55,854 nucleotides of DNA from CAZTCJ01 sp964612085 (GTDB taxonomy: Bacteria > Pseudomonadota > Alphaproteobacteria > JAJFIK01). This document shows positions 39,717-48,323 of the stretch, piece after piece. The notes under the pieces are model-generated. The model worked only from the letters and a program-made list of their open reading frames with translations, did no database searches and was not told where the DNA came from. Numbering within the stretch: the first letter of the stretch is position 1; every line of letters starts with the position of its first letter. The translations under genes were made by a program, and so were the position numbers. The stretch covers positions 1 through 55,854 of the forward strand of contig CAZTCJ010000017.1 of assembly GCA_964612085.1 (NCBI GenBank), written 5' to 3'.

Positions 39717-42700
39717 GTGAAATTCACCCGTCTGCGTCTCACCGGTTTTAAATCCTTCGTCGATCCGACCGAGCTTCAGATCGAGCCCGGCCTGACGGGC
39801 GTTGTCGGCCCCAATGGTTGCGGCAAGTCGAATCTGGTCGAGGCGCTGCGCTGGGTCATGGGCGAGACCTCCGCCAAGTCCCTGCGCGGCTCGGGCATGG
39901 AAGACGTGATCTTCTCCGGCACCAATGGGCGGCCCGCGCGCAACATGGCCGAGGTGGTGCTCTCCATCGACAATGCGGAGCGGCGCGCCAACGCCCTGTT
40001 CAACGATCTCGACACGCTGGACGTGACTCGCCGGATCGAACGGGACGCGGGCTCGGCCTACCGGGTCAACGGCAAGGATGTGCGCGCCCGCGACGTCCAG
40101 ACCCTGTTCGCGGATCTCTCTTCAGGCGCCCACTCGCCCGCCCTGGTGCGCCAGGGCCAGATCGGCCAGTTGATCAACGCCAAGCCCCAGAACCGGCGGA
40201 TGATCCTGGAGGAAGCCGCCGGCATTTCTGGCCTGCACAGCCGCCGCCACGAGGCGGAGCTGCGCCTGCGCGCGGCCGAGACCAACCTCACCCGGCTCGA
40301 AGACGTGGTCCAGGAACTGGAAGCGCAATTGGGCAGTCTGAAACGCCAGGCCCGCCAGGCGTCGCGCTACCGCAACATCGCCGATCACATCCGCAAATGC
40401 GAAGCGATCATGCTGTTCCTGCGCTGGCGGGATGCGAGCGAAGCGGTGCAGGTCAGCGAACGGAGCTTCCGGGAGCTGGAACAGCGCGTGGCCCAATTGA
40501 GCGAAGAGGCCGCCGCCGCCTCCCGCGCCCAGGCTGAGGCCTCCGAAGGCCTGCCGGACTTGCGCGAAGCCGAGGCCGCCGCCGCCGCCGCGCTCCATCG
40601 TTTGACGGTCGAGCGCGATACGCTCGATGCGGAGGAACAGCGCGCCCGGGATCAGATCGCCCGCAGCGAAGCGCTCTTGGAACAGATCGCCGGTGATATC
40701 GCCCGTGAGGAAGCGAGTGTCAGCGACGGCGATGGCGAACTCACCCGTCTTGGCGAAGAAGCCGAACAGTTGCAGGCCGACTCCGGCGGTCTCGATGACA
40801 AGACCCAAAGCGCCGAAGCGGCTCTGGCGGAAAAGACCACGGCGCTGAGCGATGCCGAAAGCGCGCTCGATACGGCCACCCATGAAGCGGCCCAGGCCCA
40901 GGCCCGGCGCACCGGCCTGGAGCGGCGCAAGGCCGACCTGGAAGCGCGCGGCGACCGGCTGATCCGCGATCTGGAAAAGGCCGTTCAGGAACAGGATGCC
41001 CTGCTCGCCGATGGGGCCGATACGGCGGAAATCGATGAGGCGCGCGGCGATCTCGGCCGCGCCGAAGAGGCCACCAAACAGGCCGAAGAAGAAGCGGCCC
41101 AGGCGGAAGAGCGCCGGGGCCAAGCGGTTCAGGCGGAAGCCCAGGCCCGTGAGCCCATGCAGGATGCCGACCGCACTGTCAGTGCCCTGAACGCGGAAGC
41201 CAAGACCCTCTCGCGCATGCTGGAAGCCCAGGAAAACGATCTGTGGCCGCCGCTTGTGGATGCGGTGACGGTTGAAACCGGTTTCGAGGCGGCGCTGGGC
41301 GCGGCCCTGGGCGACGATCTGACGGCGCCCACGGACGATGCCGCGCCCATGCACTGGAAGGCTTTAAGCGCGCTCGACCCGGCCCCGGCCCTGCCCGAGG
41401 ATGCGCGGCCCTTGGCCGAAGTGGTCAACGGTCCGCCCGCGCTGGTCCGGCGCCTGTCGCAGATCGGCCTGGTGGATAAAGATCAGGGCGCGGCGCTTCA
41501 AGCATCGCTCAAGCCCGGCCAGAGGCTGGTGAGCGCCCAAGGCGATCTGTGGCGCTGGGACGGTTTTACGGTCGCAGCGGAAGCGCCGACTCCCGCCGCC
41601 GTGCGCCTGGCCCAACGCAACCGCCTGACCGAACTCGACGCGGAACTGAGCGAGGCCGAAGCGGCCGCCCGCGCCGCGCGCGAGGCCTATCACGCCGCCC
41701 GTCAGGCTGCGGAAGAAGCGGCCCAGACCGAACGGGACGCCCGCCAGGCCGCGCGCCAGGTGGCCCAGACCGCGGCCTCGGCCCGCAACCGGCTGGCGGA
41801 GCTTGAGAAGACCGCCAGCAAGCACCAATCGCGCCTTGCCGCCATCAACGATACCCGTCAGCGCCTCGAAGGCGAAATCAAGGACGTCAATTCCGGCATC
41901 GAGGAAACGGAAACCGCGCTTGGCCAGGAAGGCGACGGCACTGACCGCACCCAGACGATCGCTACGCTGAAGGACAGCGTGGCCACCCTGCGCCTGGAAG
42001 CCTCGGAAGCCCGCGCCGCGCTCGAAGGCCTGCGCCGGGAAGACGCCATGCGCCGCTCCCGCCTCGCCGAGATCGAAAAGACCCGCGAAGGCTGGCTCGC
42101 CCGCAAGGAAAGCGCCGCCGCCCAGCTTGGCCAGCTCCAGGCCCGCCGTGCCAAGACGGCGGAAGAACTGGAGTCCTTGCGCCAGATCCCGGCGACCATG
42201 GAAGAGCGCAAACGCGGCCTTCTGGGCGCGCTCGAGGAGGCCGAGGCCAAGCGCACGACGGCCGCCAGCGCCCTTCAGGAGGCGGAGAATGCGCTTCGCG
42301 AAGCCGATAGCGCCGCCCGCAAGCTGCAGGCCGATTTGAGCACGGCCCGCGAAGACCGGGCGCGCCAGGAAGCCACCCTGGAAGGCCTGCGCGAGCGCGT
42401 GGAAGACACCATCACCCATACCCGCGAGACCCTCGACTGCACGCCCGACAAGGTGCTCGATGTGGGCGGCGTCAAGGAAGACGAAGCCCTGCCGCCTCTG
42501 GACGAGGTTGAACGCAAGCTCGACCGGCTGAAGCGCGAGCGCGACAATATGGGCGCGGTCAATCTGCGGGCGGAGGAAGAAGCCGCCGAATATGCCGAGC
42601 GCCTTGAGTCCATGACCACCGAGCGCGAGGACCTGATCCAGGCCATCGACAAGCTGCGCGCAGGGATCTCAAGCCTCAACAAGGAAGGCCGGGAACGGCT

Positions 42701-43175
42701 GCTGGCTGCCTTCGACACGGTCAACACCCACTTCACGTCGCTGTTCACCAAGCTGTTCGGCGGCGGCACGGCCCATCTGGACCTGGTGGAATCGGACGAT
42801 CCCCTGGAAGCGGGCCTGGAGATCTTCGCCCGCCCGCCCGGCAAGAAGCTGCAATCGCTTTCCCTGCTGTCGGGCGGCGAACAGGCGCTGACCGCCATGT
42901 CGCTGATCTTCGCCGTCTTCCTGTCGAACCCGGCGCCGATCTGCGTGCTCGACGAGGTGGACGCCCCCTTGGATGACGCGAATGTGGACCGGTTCTGCAA
43001 TCTCCTCGATCAGATGACCAAGGAAACCGACACCCGCTTCCTGATCATCACCCACCACGCGCTGACCATGTCGCGCATGGACCGGCTCTACGGGGTGACC
43101 ATGGCCGAGCGCGGGGTCAGCCAGCTCGTCTCCGTGGATCTTCAGGAAGCCGAACAGGTCGTGGCGGCCCAATAA
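39717..43175 (+). CDS. smc: chromosome segregation protein SMC
   Basis: A 1152-residue condensin ATPase that extrudes DNA loops and organises the chromosome with ScpA and ScpB. The N-terminal Walker A is GPNGCGKSN (31-39). Two long coiled coils, very rich in Ala, Glu and Arg, flank a hinge near residues 500-620 (LWPPLVDAVTVETGFEAALG, in part). The C-terminal head has the ABC signature LSGGEQALTAMSL and Walker B VLDEVDAPLDD. The start is GTG at 39717, giving the standard MKFTRLRLTGFKSF. No scp genes are adjacent. A terminator separates it from dsbA, so it has its own promoter within 39535-39716. Confidence 0.97.
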   Translation: MKFTRLRLTGFKSFVDPTELQIEPGLTGVVGPNGCGKSNLVEALRWVMGETSAKSLRGSGMEDVIFSGTNGRPARNMAEVVLSIDNAERRANALFNDLDTLDVTRRIERDAGSAYRVNGKDVRARDVQTLFADLSSGAHSPALVRQGQIGQLINAKPQNRRMILEEAAGISGLHSRRHEAELRLRAAETNLTRLEDVVQELEAQLGSLKRQARQASRYRNIADHIRKCEAIMLFLRWRDASEAVQVSERSFRELEQRVAQLSEEAAAASRAQAEASEGLPDLREAEAAAAAALHRLTVERDTLDAEEQRARDQIARSEALLEQIAGDIAREEASVSDGDGELTRLGEEAEQLQADSGGLDDKTQSAEAALAEKTTALSDAESALDTATHEAAQAQARRTGLERRKADLEARGDRLIRDLEKAVQEQDALLADGADTAEIDEARGDLGRAEEATKQAEEEAAQAEERRGQAVQAEAQAREPMQDADRTVSALNAEAKTLSRMLEAQENDLWPPLVDAVTVETGFEAALGAALGDDLTAPTDDAAPMHWKALSALDPAPALPEDARPLAEVVNGPPALVRRLSQIGLVDKDQGAALQASLKPGQRLVSAQGDLWRWDGFTVAAEAPTPAAVRLAQRNRLTELDAELSEAEAAARAAREAYHAARQAAEEAAQTERDARQAARQVAQTAASARNRLAELEKTASKHQSRLAAINDTRQRLEGEIKDVNSGIEETETALGQEGDGTDRTQTIATLKDSVATLRLEASEARAALEGLRREDAMRRSRLAEIEKTREGWLARKESAAAQLGQLQARRAKTAEELESLRQIPATMEERKRGLLGALEEAEAKRTTAASALQEAENALREADSAARKLQADLSTAREDRARQEATLEGLRERVEDTITHTRETLDCTPDKVLDVGGVKEDEALPPLDEVERKLDRLKRERDNMGAVNLRAEEEAAEYAERLESMTTEREDLIQAIDKLRAGISSLNKEGRERLLAAFDTVNTHFTSLFTKLFGGGTAHLDLVESDDPLEAGLEIFARPPGKKLQSLSLLSGGEQALTAMSLIFAVFLSNPAPICVLDEVDAPLDDANVDRFCNLLDQMTKETDTRFLIITHHALTMSRMDRLYGVTMAERGVSQLVSVDLQEAEQVVAAQ

Positions 43176-43475
43176 ACGCGCGGGCGGAGCTCCAGTCCGG
43201 CATGGCGCGCGATTCTGAGCATGCCCGGAATGGACCGCACACCTGTGACGGCGCGCCACAGCACCGGATCGCACGGCAAATCGCGTTTGTTTTCATTAGC
43301 TTACACGCCAATCCTGAGCGCTTGACTAGGAGTCAGGCTCTTTGTAGGTTGCGCGCGTCTCACGGGCGCGGTTGTTCACTTCGCGAGGGGGTGGGCTATC
43401 TCTGACTCACCGCAGGATAATCCTGACCGCAATGATCGCGGGAAGCAGGACGACCGGTCCAAGCCGTCCCCCACT
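43176..43475. other. smc-atpI intergenic region
   Basis: About 300 bases without an assured gene. It holds a housekeeping-type promoter (43322-43350) and a GAGGGG stretch at 43385-43390. The last part (from 43398) is an open extension of the atpI frame. No RNA gene or repeat was seen in the first 140 bases. Confidence 0.5.
43322..43350 (+). promoter_or_regulatory. promoter of the F0 ATP synthase operon
   Basis: TTGACT (43322-43327), a 17-base spacer and TAGGTT (43345-43350) match the housekeeping promoter pattern, with a strong -35 and a weak -10 as usual in alphaproteobacteria. Transcription would start near 43357. The spacer contains a GAGTC (GANTC) site at 43331-43335 that CcrM could methylate. 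Confidence 0.55.
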
Positions 43476-43769
43476 TTGGAGGATGTTGCTCGGCGCCTGA
43501 AAGAAGCGCGGAGCGAAGCCGATCCGCAGGCTGATCAACCGCAGTCTGGCAAGGCATTGGGCGTCGCTTTGCGCTTGAGCACGGAATTTGTCGCCGCCAT
43601 CGTGGTCGGCACGGGCATGGGATGGGGTCTCGACACTCTTTTGGGGACCTTTCCGTGGCTGACCCTGGTCTTTTTCCTGATCGGGGCGGCAACGGGATTT
43701 CGAAACGTTATTCGGACGGCCAACGAGCTCAACGATGCCGGCAACGGCAAGAACTCGGACGGCGCTTGA
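43476..43769 (+). CDS. atpI: ATP synthase protein I
   Basis: A small membrane protein that assists assembly of the c-ring. The visible 97 residues have a charged N-terminus (EDVARRLKEARSEAD) and two membrane helices (about 27-50 and 55-75), with GTGMGWGLDTLLGTFPW between. The only standard start codon in frame is TTG at 43476, but it lacks a ribosome-binding site. The frame is open back to 43326. The segment from ATC at 43398 (reading ISDSPQDN...) follows GAGGGG at a proper distance, so the true start may be non-canonical or affected by a sequencing error. It begins the F0 operon; atpB follows after 27 bases. Confidence 0.82.
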   Translation: MEDVARRLKEARSEADPQADQPQSGKALGVALRLSTEFVAAIVVGTGMGWGLDTLLGTFPWLTLVFFLIGAATGFRNVIRTANELNDAGNGKNSDGA

Positions 43770-43796
43770 ACAGGACAAGAAGACGGGAGCGCTTGA

Positions 43797-44543
43797 ATGG
43801 CCAGCCCCATGGAGCAATTTCTCATCCGCCCGATCGCCGAGATCGAGGTGTTTGGGTATGATGTCTCCTTCACCAATTCGAGCCTGTTCATGGTGCTGGC
43901 ATCCGTCGGCATCACCGCTTTCCTGACGCTGTCCATGTCGGGCCGCGCCACGGTGCCGGGCCGCTGGCAGAACCTGGCGGAACTCAGTTACGAATTCATC
44001 GCCGACATGATCCGAAGCACCACGGGCCCGGAAGGCATGCGCTATTTCCCGCTGGTCTTCTCGCTCTTCATGTTCGTGCTGTTCTGCAATTTGCTCGGCA
44101 TGCTGCCCTATTCCTTCACGGTGACGAGCCATATCGTGGTGACCTTCGCGCTGGCGCTGATCGCGATTACCGCCGTGCTGGTCATCGGCTTTGCGCGCAA
44201 CGGTCTGAAATTCCTGCGCCTGTTCGCGCCGTCGGGCGTGCCGCTGTTCCTGATGCCGCTGATCGTGGTGATTGAGGTGATCTCGTTCCTGACCCGGCCC
44301 ATCAGCCTGGCGGTGCGGCTGTTCGCGAATATGCTGGCGGGCCACACCATGCTGAAAGTGTTCGGCGGCTTTGTCGTCGGTTTGCTGAGCATCGAGGGGA
44401 TTGCCTCCCTGTCCGCCGCCATTCCGCTGGCGGCGTCCGTGGCGATCACCGCGCTTGAATTCCTGGTGGCGTTCCTCCAGGCCTTCATCTTCGCGATGCT
44501 GACCAGCATCTATTTGAATGACGCGCTGCATCCGGCTCACTGA
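43797..44543 (+). CDS. atpB: F0F1 ATP synthase subunit a
   Basis: The 248-residue membrane subunit that forms the proton half-channels beside the c-ring. It has five to six membrane helices. The essential Arg lies in RPISLAVRLFANMLAGH, the helix that faces subunit c, with the following ALEFLVAFLQAFIFAMLTSIYL (in part) helix carrying the conserved polar residues. It begins MASPMEQFLIRPIAEIEVFG, with no cleavable signal. It is the second gene of the F0 operon; atpE follows after 78 bases with an AGAGGAG site. Confidence 0.96.
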   Translation: MASPMEQFLIRPIAEIEVFGYDVSFTNSSLFMVLASVGITAFLTLSMSGRATVPGRWQNLAELSYEFIADMIRSTTGPEGMRYFPLVFSLFMFVLFCNLLGMLPYSFTVTSHIVVTFALALIAITAVLVIGFARNGLKFLRLFAPSGVPLFLMPLIVVIEVISFLTRPISLAVRLFANMLAGHTMLKVFGGFVVGLLSIEGIASLSAAIPLAASVAITALEFLVAFLQAFIFAMLTSIYLNDALHPAH

Positions 44544-44621
44544 CGGTCCGGCGCTTCTGGAGTTCGATGGTTTCGTTTTCGCCGTGGCAGCACGGCACGC
44601 TTTTAAAGAGGAGTTCCACTG

Positions 44622-44846
44622 ATGGAAGCTGATGCAACTCGCCTTCTCGCCGCCGGTTTTTACGCCTTCGCCCTGATGGGTGCGGCGCTCGCCATCGGCA
44701 ATATCTTCGCCAGCTATCTGCAAGGCGCCCTGCGCAACCCGTCGGCCGCCGCGCAAGAACGCACCATGGTCTATATCGGCTTCGCGCTCGCCGAAGCGAC
44801 GGGCCTGTTCGGCCTCGTGGTCGCGTTCATTCTGATCTTCACCTGA
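44622..44846 (+). CDS. atpE: F0F1 ATP synthase subunit c
   Basis: The 74-residue proteolipid that forms the rotor ring. Two membrane helices flank the polar loop LQGALRNPSAAAQ. The ion-binding carboxylate is the Glu in IGFALAEATGLFGLV on the second helix. The first helix has the small-residue pattern GAALAIGN needed for ring packing. The lack of Na+-binding Gln/Ser patterns suggests proton coupling. AGAGGAG lies 9 bases upstream of the ATG. A stable hairpin follows the gene at 44856-44879. Confidence 0.97.
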   Translation: MEADATRLLAAGFYAFALMGAALAIGNIFASYLQGALRNPSAAAQERTMVYIGFALAEATGLFGLVVAFILIFT

Positions 44847-44855
44847 TCGACGACC

Positions 44856-44879
44856 GGCCGGGTCCGGACGGTCCCGGCC
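44856..44879 (+). promoter_or_regulatory. hairpin between atpE and atpF'
   Basis: GGCCGGG (44856-44862) and CCCGGCC (44873-44879) form a perfect seven-pair GC stem with a ten-base loop, starting 9 bases after the atpE stop. There is no T-run, so it is unlikely to be a terminator. It may protect the 3' end of a processed atpE message and raise subunit c output, since many c copies are needed per enzyme. Confidence 0.45.
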
Positions 44880-44919
44880 TTGCGGTTTCGGTGCGGCACG
44901 TGAACAGGACGATTGGGTA

Positions 44920-45495
44920 ATGGCCACAACGGATGCTGAAGACGCCTATCTGGAAGCGGAGTTGGACGCCTATGGCGGGGACTCCGTCGGCCTGCCCCAA
45001 CTCGATCCGGACGGCAGCCTGTTCGTCAGCCAGCTCGTCTGGCTCGCGATCACCTTCGGCTTCCTCTATGTGATGATGTCGCGGGTGGCCTTGCCCCGGA
45101 TCGCCACGGTTATCGAGGAACGCCGGGACAAGATCGCGCTCGATCTCGACCGGGCGTCGGAGTTCCAGCGCAAATCGGAAGAGGCCAAAGAGTCCTACGA
45201 GACGGCCCTGGCCGATGCGCGCTCCCGGGCGCAACGCACCATCGAGGAAACGCGCCGCCGCATCACCACCGAGATGGACCGGCTGCGCAAGGATTCCGAG
45301 GCGCAGATCGATGCCCGGCTGAAGGAAGCCGAGGCGCGGATCACCGCCACCAAGACCCAGGCGCTCAATAATGTGCGCGATGTGGCCGGCGACGTGGCGG
45401 GCAGCATCGTCACCACTCTGCTCGACAACGACGTGTCGGGCAGCGCCGTCGGCGACGCCGTCGAGGCGGAACTGCGTCAGACCAATCTGGCTTAA
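44920..45495 (+). CDS. atpF': F0F1 ATP synthase subunit b'
   Basis: A 191-residue peripheral-stalk subunit. After an acidic N-terminal extension of about 40 residues there is one membrane helix (SQLVWLAITFGFLYVMMSRVALP, in part) and a long charged coiled coil rich in Glu, Arg and Lys. The b' subunit pairs with b (next gene) in alphaproteobacteria and cyanobacteria. The extension MATTDAEDAYLEAELDAYGG is longer than in many b' proteins. The gap to atpF is 48 bases. Confidence 0.92.
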   Translation: MATTDAEDAYLEAELDAYGGDSVGLPQLDPDGSLFVSQLVWLAITFGFLYVMMSRVALPRIATVIEERRDKIALDLDRASEFQRKSEEAKESYETALADARSRAQRTIEETRRRITTEMDRLRKDSEAQIDARLKEAEARITATKTQALNNVRDVAGDVAGSIVTTLLDNDVSGSAVGDAVEAELRQTNLA

Positions 45496-45543
45496 GGCGC
45501 GTTCATCCCCGCGCCCCGAGAGAGAGAGAAGGACAAGAGCCTC

Positions 45544-46038
45544 GTGTTTTCAGATCCGTCATTCTGGGTGGCCGTCGCCTTCTTTCTGTTTTTCGGCCTG
45601 CTGATTTATCTGCGCGTGCCCGCCATGGTCACGGACGCGCTTGACGACCGGTCGCGCCGCATCGCCAAGGAGCTGGAAGACGCCCGCCAACTGCGCGACG
45701 ACGCCCAGGCCCTGCTCGCGGAATATCAGCGCAAGCAAAAGGAAGCCGAGCGAGAAGCCGACGCCATCATCGCGCGCGCGGAAGCCGAAGCGCAGCGCCT
45801 GGCCACCGAGACCCGTGAGGCCATCGAGGCCCAGGTGGAACGCCGCACCCAGCTTGCGGAAAAGAAGATCGCCCAGGCCGAGGCGCGCGCCATGATGGAA
45901 GTGCGGGCCGTGGCGGCGGAGGTGGCCGTGGGCGCGGCCCGGCGCATCTTGTCGGACCGTGTGGACGACAGCGTCGATGCGGATCTGATCAAGGCCGGCA
46001 CGGCCGCCTTGGAGACCAAGCTCAAGGTCGTGAAATAA
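45544..46038 (+). CDS. atpF: F0F1 ATP synthase subunit b
   Basis: The 164-residue second stalk subunit. It has a short N-terminal membrane helix (FWVAVAFFLFFGLLIYLRVP) followed by a coiled coil (IAKELEDARQLRDDAQALLAEYQRKQKEAERE, in part) that dimerises with b' and contacts F1. The start is GTG at 45544, preceded by GAGAGAGAAGGA. It ends the F0 operon; no F1 genes follow, as usual in alphaproteobacteria. Its TAA stop abuts the stop of the converging gene with no bases between. Confidence 0.94.
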   Translation: MFSDPSFWVAVAFFLFFGLLIYLRVPAMVTDALDDRSRRIAKELEDARQLRDDAQALLAEYQRKQKEAEREADAIIARAEAEAQRLATETREAIEAQVERRTQLAEKKIAQAEARAMMEVRAVAAEVAVGAARRILSDRVDDSVDADLIKAGTAALETKLKVVK

Positions 46039-46713
46039 TCAATCCGCGTAGGTCTCTGTCAGGTAGCGCCGGATGGCGCGGAACCCCTGATGCCTTTCTC
46101 CCGTACCAGGATCGTGCAAGGCCGGTGACGCCCCTGTTTCCGGTTGCCCCGTATGCAGAACATACGGAATTTCCAGGCTGCACAGGCGCTCGCGCACTAG
46201 GCGGGCGCGGGGATCGGCCTCCACGCCCCAGAAATGGAGCGGCTCAGCTATCTCTTTCGTTCGCGCCATGACGGCCCTGCCCTGCCCCAACCGGAATATC
46301 AGGCCCAAAGAGGCCAGCATGCCGTTCAGCGCTCCCAACCATAAGGTCAAAGGCGCCACCCGCCCGCCATAGGTCTTGTAGAGATAGCGCGCCACATCCG
46401 CGCTTTCATACATGGCCACATCCGTATTGGGATCGATCAGATAGGGGAACTGGGCCTTACCGCCCATCTCCGTGACCCTGGGCCGGTAGCGGGTGCCATT
46501 CTTGGGACATGGACGGATCTCCGCATCGAGCTGGAGCGCGCTCACCGCTTCCCGCGCGATCCGGCAATAGGGACAGCCTTCGAATTCATATAAAACGACA
46601 GGCCGTTCCGGGCGCTGCCGGGCAGACGTGCCGCGCCAGCCTGCCCAGAACCGGGTTGCCGTGGTGATCCCTGAGAGGCCCAGATTGAGCCCGTCGATCA
46701 CTGCTCCAATCAT
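46039..46713 (-). CDS. tandem glutaredoxin/GST-N-like protein
   Basis: A 224-residue protein with two thioredoxin-fold domains. The first (about residues 37-115) has a glutaredoxin-type CPYC (YEFEGCPYCRIAREAV) and the cis-Pro and glutathione-binding segment KAQFPYLIDPNT. The second (about 155-224) starts FWGVEADPRARLVRERLC and has lost CPYC, but keeps IPYVLHTG and an FRAIRRYL end. A hydrophobic segment of about 20 residues (APLTLWLGALNGMLASLGLI) joins them and may contact the membrane. A redox or glutathione-dependent role is likely, but the substrate is unknown. It is downstream of gcvPB on the same strand, after 26 bases. Confidence 0.8.
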   Translation of the reverse strand: MIGAVIDGLNLGLSGITTATRFWAGWRGTSARQRPERPVVLYEFEGCPYCRIAREAVSALQLDAEIRPCPKNGTRYRPRVTEMGGKAQFPYLIDPNTDVAMYESADVARYLYKTYGGRVAPLTLWLGALNGMLASLGLIFRLGQGRAVMARTKEIAEPLHFWGVEADPRARLVRERLCSLEIPYVLHTGQPETGASPALHDPGTGERHQGFRAIRRYLTETYAD

Positions 46714-46739
46714 GCGCCCCTCCCCTCAAAGTGCGGATC

Positions 46740-48323
46740 TTACTCCGCAGCCGGAACAGCCACTTTTTCCTCTTCGGAATTGTCCTTCTCCTTCCAGACC
46801 AGCACCGGTTTGCGCGCGGCCTGGGTTTCATCGAGGCGCGAGCGCGGCGCCAGATGGGGCGCCCCGGCGAACCGGCCAGTCCGTCCTGCCTTGGCATCCT
46901 GGGCGAGCGCCCGCATGGTGGCGATGAACTGGTCCAGATTGGCCCGGCTTTCCGTTTCCGTCGGTTCGATCAGCATGGCGCCGTGAACGACCAACGGGAA
47001 ATACATGGTCATCGGATGATAGCCCTCATCGATCATCGCCTTGGCGAAGTCGAGAGTGGCCACGCCGGTGCCCTTGAGGAAGCTGTCGTCGAACAAAGCC
47101 TCATGCATGCACGGCCCTTCGAAGGCGGGCGTCATGACGTCCTTGAGGCTCGCCATGATGTAATTGGCATTGAGGACCGCATCTTCCGCCACCTGACGAA
47201 GGCCATCGGAGCCGTGGCTCATCATATAAGCGATAGCCCGCACGAACATGCCCATCTGGCCGTGGAACGCGGTCATACGCCCGAAGGCCGGCGCCACCGA
47301 TTGGGAGGCATGCTCGACCAGGGTGAAGCCGTCCACTGTCTCCGCCACATATGGCAGCGGCGCGAAGGGCGCCAGGGCTTCCGACAGAACCACCGGTCCG
47401 GAGCCCGGACCGCCGCCGCCATGGGGCGTGGAAAAGGTTTTGTGCAGATTGATATGCATGGCATCGACGCCAAGATCGCCGGGGCGCACACGGCCCACAA
47501 TGGCATTGAAATTCGCGCCATCGCAGTAGAAGAAACCGCCCACATCGTGCACGGCTTGGGCAATCTCCAGAATATCGCGCTCGAACAGTCCGCAGGTATT
47601 CGGGTTCGTCACCATGATCGCGGCGACATCGTCGCCCAGTTTTTCCTTCAGTGCTCGGACATCCACGCGCCCCGTATCGTCGCCCGGAATCTCGTCCACC
47701 GTATAGCCGCACTGCACGGCGGTCGCCGGGTTCGTTCCGTGGGCGGAGGTGGGCACCAGCACGCGCTGACGCCGTTCGCCCCGCGCCTCGATCGCCGCCC
47801 GGATCGCCATCAGCCCGCACAGCTCGCCATGGGCGCCGGCTTTCGGCGACATGGCGACACCCGGCATGCCGGTCAGCTCTTTCAGCCAATGGGCCAGCCG
47901 GTGAATGAGTTCCAGCGCACCCTGCACTGTCTTTTCCGGCTGAAAAGGGTGAATGTCGGCAAAGCCCGGCAACCGCGCCATCTTCTCGTTGAGACGCGGA
48001 TTGTGCTTCATGGTGCACGAGCCCAGCGGATAAAGCCCGAGATCGATGGCGTAGTTTTTCTGGCTCAAGCGCACGAAATGGCGCACCACTTCCGGCTCGG
48101 AAAGCCCCGGCAGGCCGATCCGGCCCTCCCGCGCCAGGCCGTTCAACCGGTCCGGCAGATCGGCATCCGGCTCCGCCAGGTCGACGCCGCAATGGCCCGG
48201 CCGATCGAGTTCGAACAGGACCGGCTCCTCGATCATCAGTCCCCGGTGGCCGGAAACGGTCCGGACTTCTTCCAGTGCTGTGTCCGAGTCCGGACGGCTG
48301 GGACGTCCTTGGCGATTCATCAT
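46740..48323 (-). CDS. gcvPB: glycine dehydrogenase (decarboxylating) subunit 2
   Basis: One half of the two-subunit P-protein, which decarboxylates glycine and loads the aminomethyl group on GcvH. The 527-residue protein carries the pyridoxal-phosphate lysine in NLHKTFSTPHGGGGPGSGP. It also has YPLGSCTMKHNPRLNE, AHGTNPATA and GANFNAIVGRVRPGDLG. The C-terminal 50 residues form a charged tail. The start overlaps the gcvPA stop by four bases. It is the last gene of gcvT-H-PA-PB. Confidence 0.96.
   Translation of the reverse strand: MMNRQGRPSRPDSDTALEEVRTVSGHRGLMIEEPVLFELDRPGHCGVDLAEPDADLPDRLNGLAREGRIGLPGLSEPEVVRHFVRLSQKNYAIDLGLYPLGSCTMKHNPRLNEKMARLPGFADIHPFQPEKTVQGALELIHRLAHWLKELTGMPGVAMSPKAGAHGELCGLMAIRAAIEARGERRQRVLVPTSAHGTNPATAVQCGYTVDEIPGDDTGRVDVRALKEKLGDDVAAIMVTNPNTCGLFERDILEIAQAVHDVGGFFYCDGANFNAIVGRVRPGDLGVDAMHINLHKTFSTPHGGGGPGSGPVVLSEALAPFAPLPYVAETVDGFTLVEHASQSVAPAFGRMTAFHGQMGMFVRAIAYMMSHGSDGLRQVAEDAVLNANYIMASLKDVMTPAFEGPCMHEALFDDSFLKGTGVATLDFAKAMIDEGYHPMTMYFPLVVHGAMLIEPTETESRANLDQFIATMRALAQDAKAGRTGRFAGAPHLAPRSRLDETQAARKPVLVWKEKDNSEEEKVAVPAAE

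Noticed and set aside
40122..42419. Long minus-strand frames across smc
   Set aside because: They are antisense to coiled-coil coding sequence, and smc has complete head motifs.
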